DNA from: a bacterium
GTDB lineage: Bacteria; Auribacterota; UBA3054; B51-G9
DNA length: 7,146 nucleotides
NCBI GenBank assembly: GCA_029939815.1
Contig: JAOZSF010000095.1
Coordinates: 1-7,146, forward strand
Direction of reading: 5' to 3'
Positions 6,823 through 7,146 of this stretch are shown here, piece by piece. The notes below the pieces were generated by a model. The model made no database searches and was not told the DNA's origin. It saw only the letters and a list, made by a program, of their open reading frames with translations. Each line of letters starts with the position of its first letter. The first letter of the stretch is position 1. A program made the position numbers and the translations under genes.

Positions 6823-6842
6823 GGAGTCAAACTCCTTCGAGT
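6823..6842 (+). other. Two mutually exclusive short hairpins
   Basis: ACTCC at 6831-6835 can pair with GGAGT upstream (6823-6827, loop CAA). Its first four bases, ACTC, can instead pair with GAGT downstream (6839-6842, loop CTTC). Both stems are short, so this is an observed pairing possibility and not an established switch. Confidence 0.3.
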
Positions 6843-6858
6843 AAGCCCTAAATAGCAT

Positions 6859-6870
6859 CTGCCCGAAAAG
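6859..6870. repeat. 12-bp direct repeat CTGCCCGAAAAG, right copy
   Basis: Second exact copy of the 12-mer at 6608-6619, abutting the long hairpin at 6871-6895. The two copies start 251 bases apart. Confidence 0.55.
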
Positions 6871-6895
6871 ATATTTTGTCTGAAAGACAAAATAT
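6871..6895 (+). promoter_or_regulatory. Perfect 10-bp stem-loop in the leader of the lamin-tail gene
   Basis: ATATTTTGTC (6871-6880) and GACAAAATAT (6886-6895) are exact reverse complements around the loop TGAAA. The structure ends 12 bases before the ATG at 6908, within the region a ribosome would cover. It lacks a T-tract, so it is not a typical terminator. It may modulate translation or mRNA stability, or be an operator for a dimeric repressor. None of these roles is shown by the sequence. Confidence 0.45.
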
Positions 6896-6907
6896 TGTGA
6901 AAAAATT

Positions 6908-7146
6908 ATGAAATTATTTATCTCTGTAATCTTTATTTCTTCGTTTTTAAACGCGAACGTGATTATAAACGAAATTATGTTCAATCCTTCGGGAAATGAT
7001 GACTTCGAATGGATTGAACTTTATAACTCTAACTCTAATTCAATACCGTTAGATGGTTGGAAATTAAAAAACGGAATAAAATTCTCGTTCGACAGTCAAC
7101 ACGAAATAGCCGGGAATGGTTATCTTGTTCTCGCAAGAAATTCTTC
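6908..7146 (+). CDS. Secreted lamin-tail-domain protein, 5' part
   Basis: The reading frame stays open from this ATG to the right edge, giving 79 codons of an incomplete gene. Residues 1-16 form a signal peptide: a Lys at position 2, a hydrophobic core (LFISVIFISSFL) and an LNA site likely cleaved after Ala16. The mature part begins VIINEIMFNPSG and continues with FEWIELYN, LDGWKL and GYLVLARN, the order of conserved strands in the lamin tail domain (LTD), an immunoglobulin-like fold found in many exported bacterial proteins. Family knowledge: bacterial LTDs often sit at the front of large surface proteins, nucleases or CotH-like proteins, and in Bacteroidota relatives may carry a C-terminal secretion signal; none of that is visible here. 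It is separated from the upstream block by 307 bases, so it is probably its own transcription unit. Confidence 0.82.
   Translation, partial: MKLFISVIFISSFLNANVIINEIMFNPSGNDDFEWIELYNSNSNSIPLDGWKLKNGIKFSFDSQHEIAGNGYLVLARNS

Larger units (their letters stand above)
6601..6907. other. Repeat-rich non-coding spacer
   Basis: This 307-base stretch has no credible gene. It contains two REP-like hairpin elements in opposite orientation around an AT-rich core of about 93 bases (6673-6765), a 12-bp direct repeat on either side of the pair, a region with two competing short hairpins, and a perfect 10-bp stem immediately before the lamin-tail gene. A perfect TTGACA at 6736-6741 has no convincing -10 box at normal spacing. 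The block's terminator and the promoter for the downstream gene presumably lie here but are not clearly identifiable. Confidence 0.7.

Noticed and set aside
6813..6853. Short minus-strand reading frame ending in EFDSGR
   Set aside because: About a dozen codons within repeat-associated DNA, with no start context; most likely a translation of the repeat itself.
6601..6907. CRISPR array or small RNA gene in the spacer
   Set aside because: The repeats are an inverted pair and a single direct repeat, not regularly spaced units, and there is no promoter-terminator pair to define an RNA gene.

Overview
The window is an AT-rich bacterial stretch. It holds six tightly packed forward-strand genes (204-6600), a 307-base repeat-rich spacer (6601-6907), and the first 79 codons of a secreted protein that runs off the right edge. 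Adjacent genes in the block are separated by 35 or 12 bases, overlap by 1 base, or are separated by 8 or 1 bases, so co-transcription is likely. No start codon is preceded by a clear Shine-Dalgarno sequence; the leaders are A/T-rich. With the lamin-tail protein and the CCCCTCTTGAGAGGGG-type repeats, this points to an uncultured member of the Bacteroidota/FCB side of the tree or a similar lineage. That placement is an inference, since no rRNA or phylogenetic marker is present.

Layout: 1-203, AT-rich leader with a 3x7-bp repeat and a weak promoter candidate. 204-1160, ROK-family sugar kinase. 1196-1783, Maf nucleotide pyrophosphatase with a GTG start. 1796-5023, a 1075-residue fusion that joins a degenerate FHA domain, a four-cysteine zinc ribbon, a transmembrane block, a pseudopilin-like globular domain, a long TPR array and a helical C-terminal region. 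5023-5835, inositol-monophosphatase family enzyme. 5844-6191, HypA nickel chaperone. 6193-6600, small three-helix membrane protein of unknown function. 6601-6907, non-coding: an inverted pair of REP-like hairpin elements, a 12-bp direct repeat on either side of them, and a perfect 10-bp hairpin just before the next gene. 6908-7146, secreted lamin-tail-domain protein (partial).

How the genes fit together: ROK kinase, Maf and IMPase are metabolic or house-cleaning enzymes acting on phosphorylated sugars and nucleotides. HypA normally serves [NiFe]-hydrogenase or urease maturation, but none of its partners are here. The block therefore looks like a mixed housekeeping operon rather than one pathway. 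The large FHA/TPR protein is the least conventional gene, and the spacer at 6601-6907 is the richest non-coding structure. I see no CRISPR array, complete transposon, phage gene, tRNA or rRNA, and nothing that amounts to a clear new defence or mobile system.
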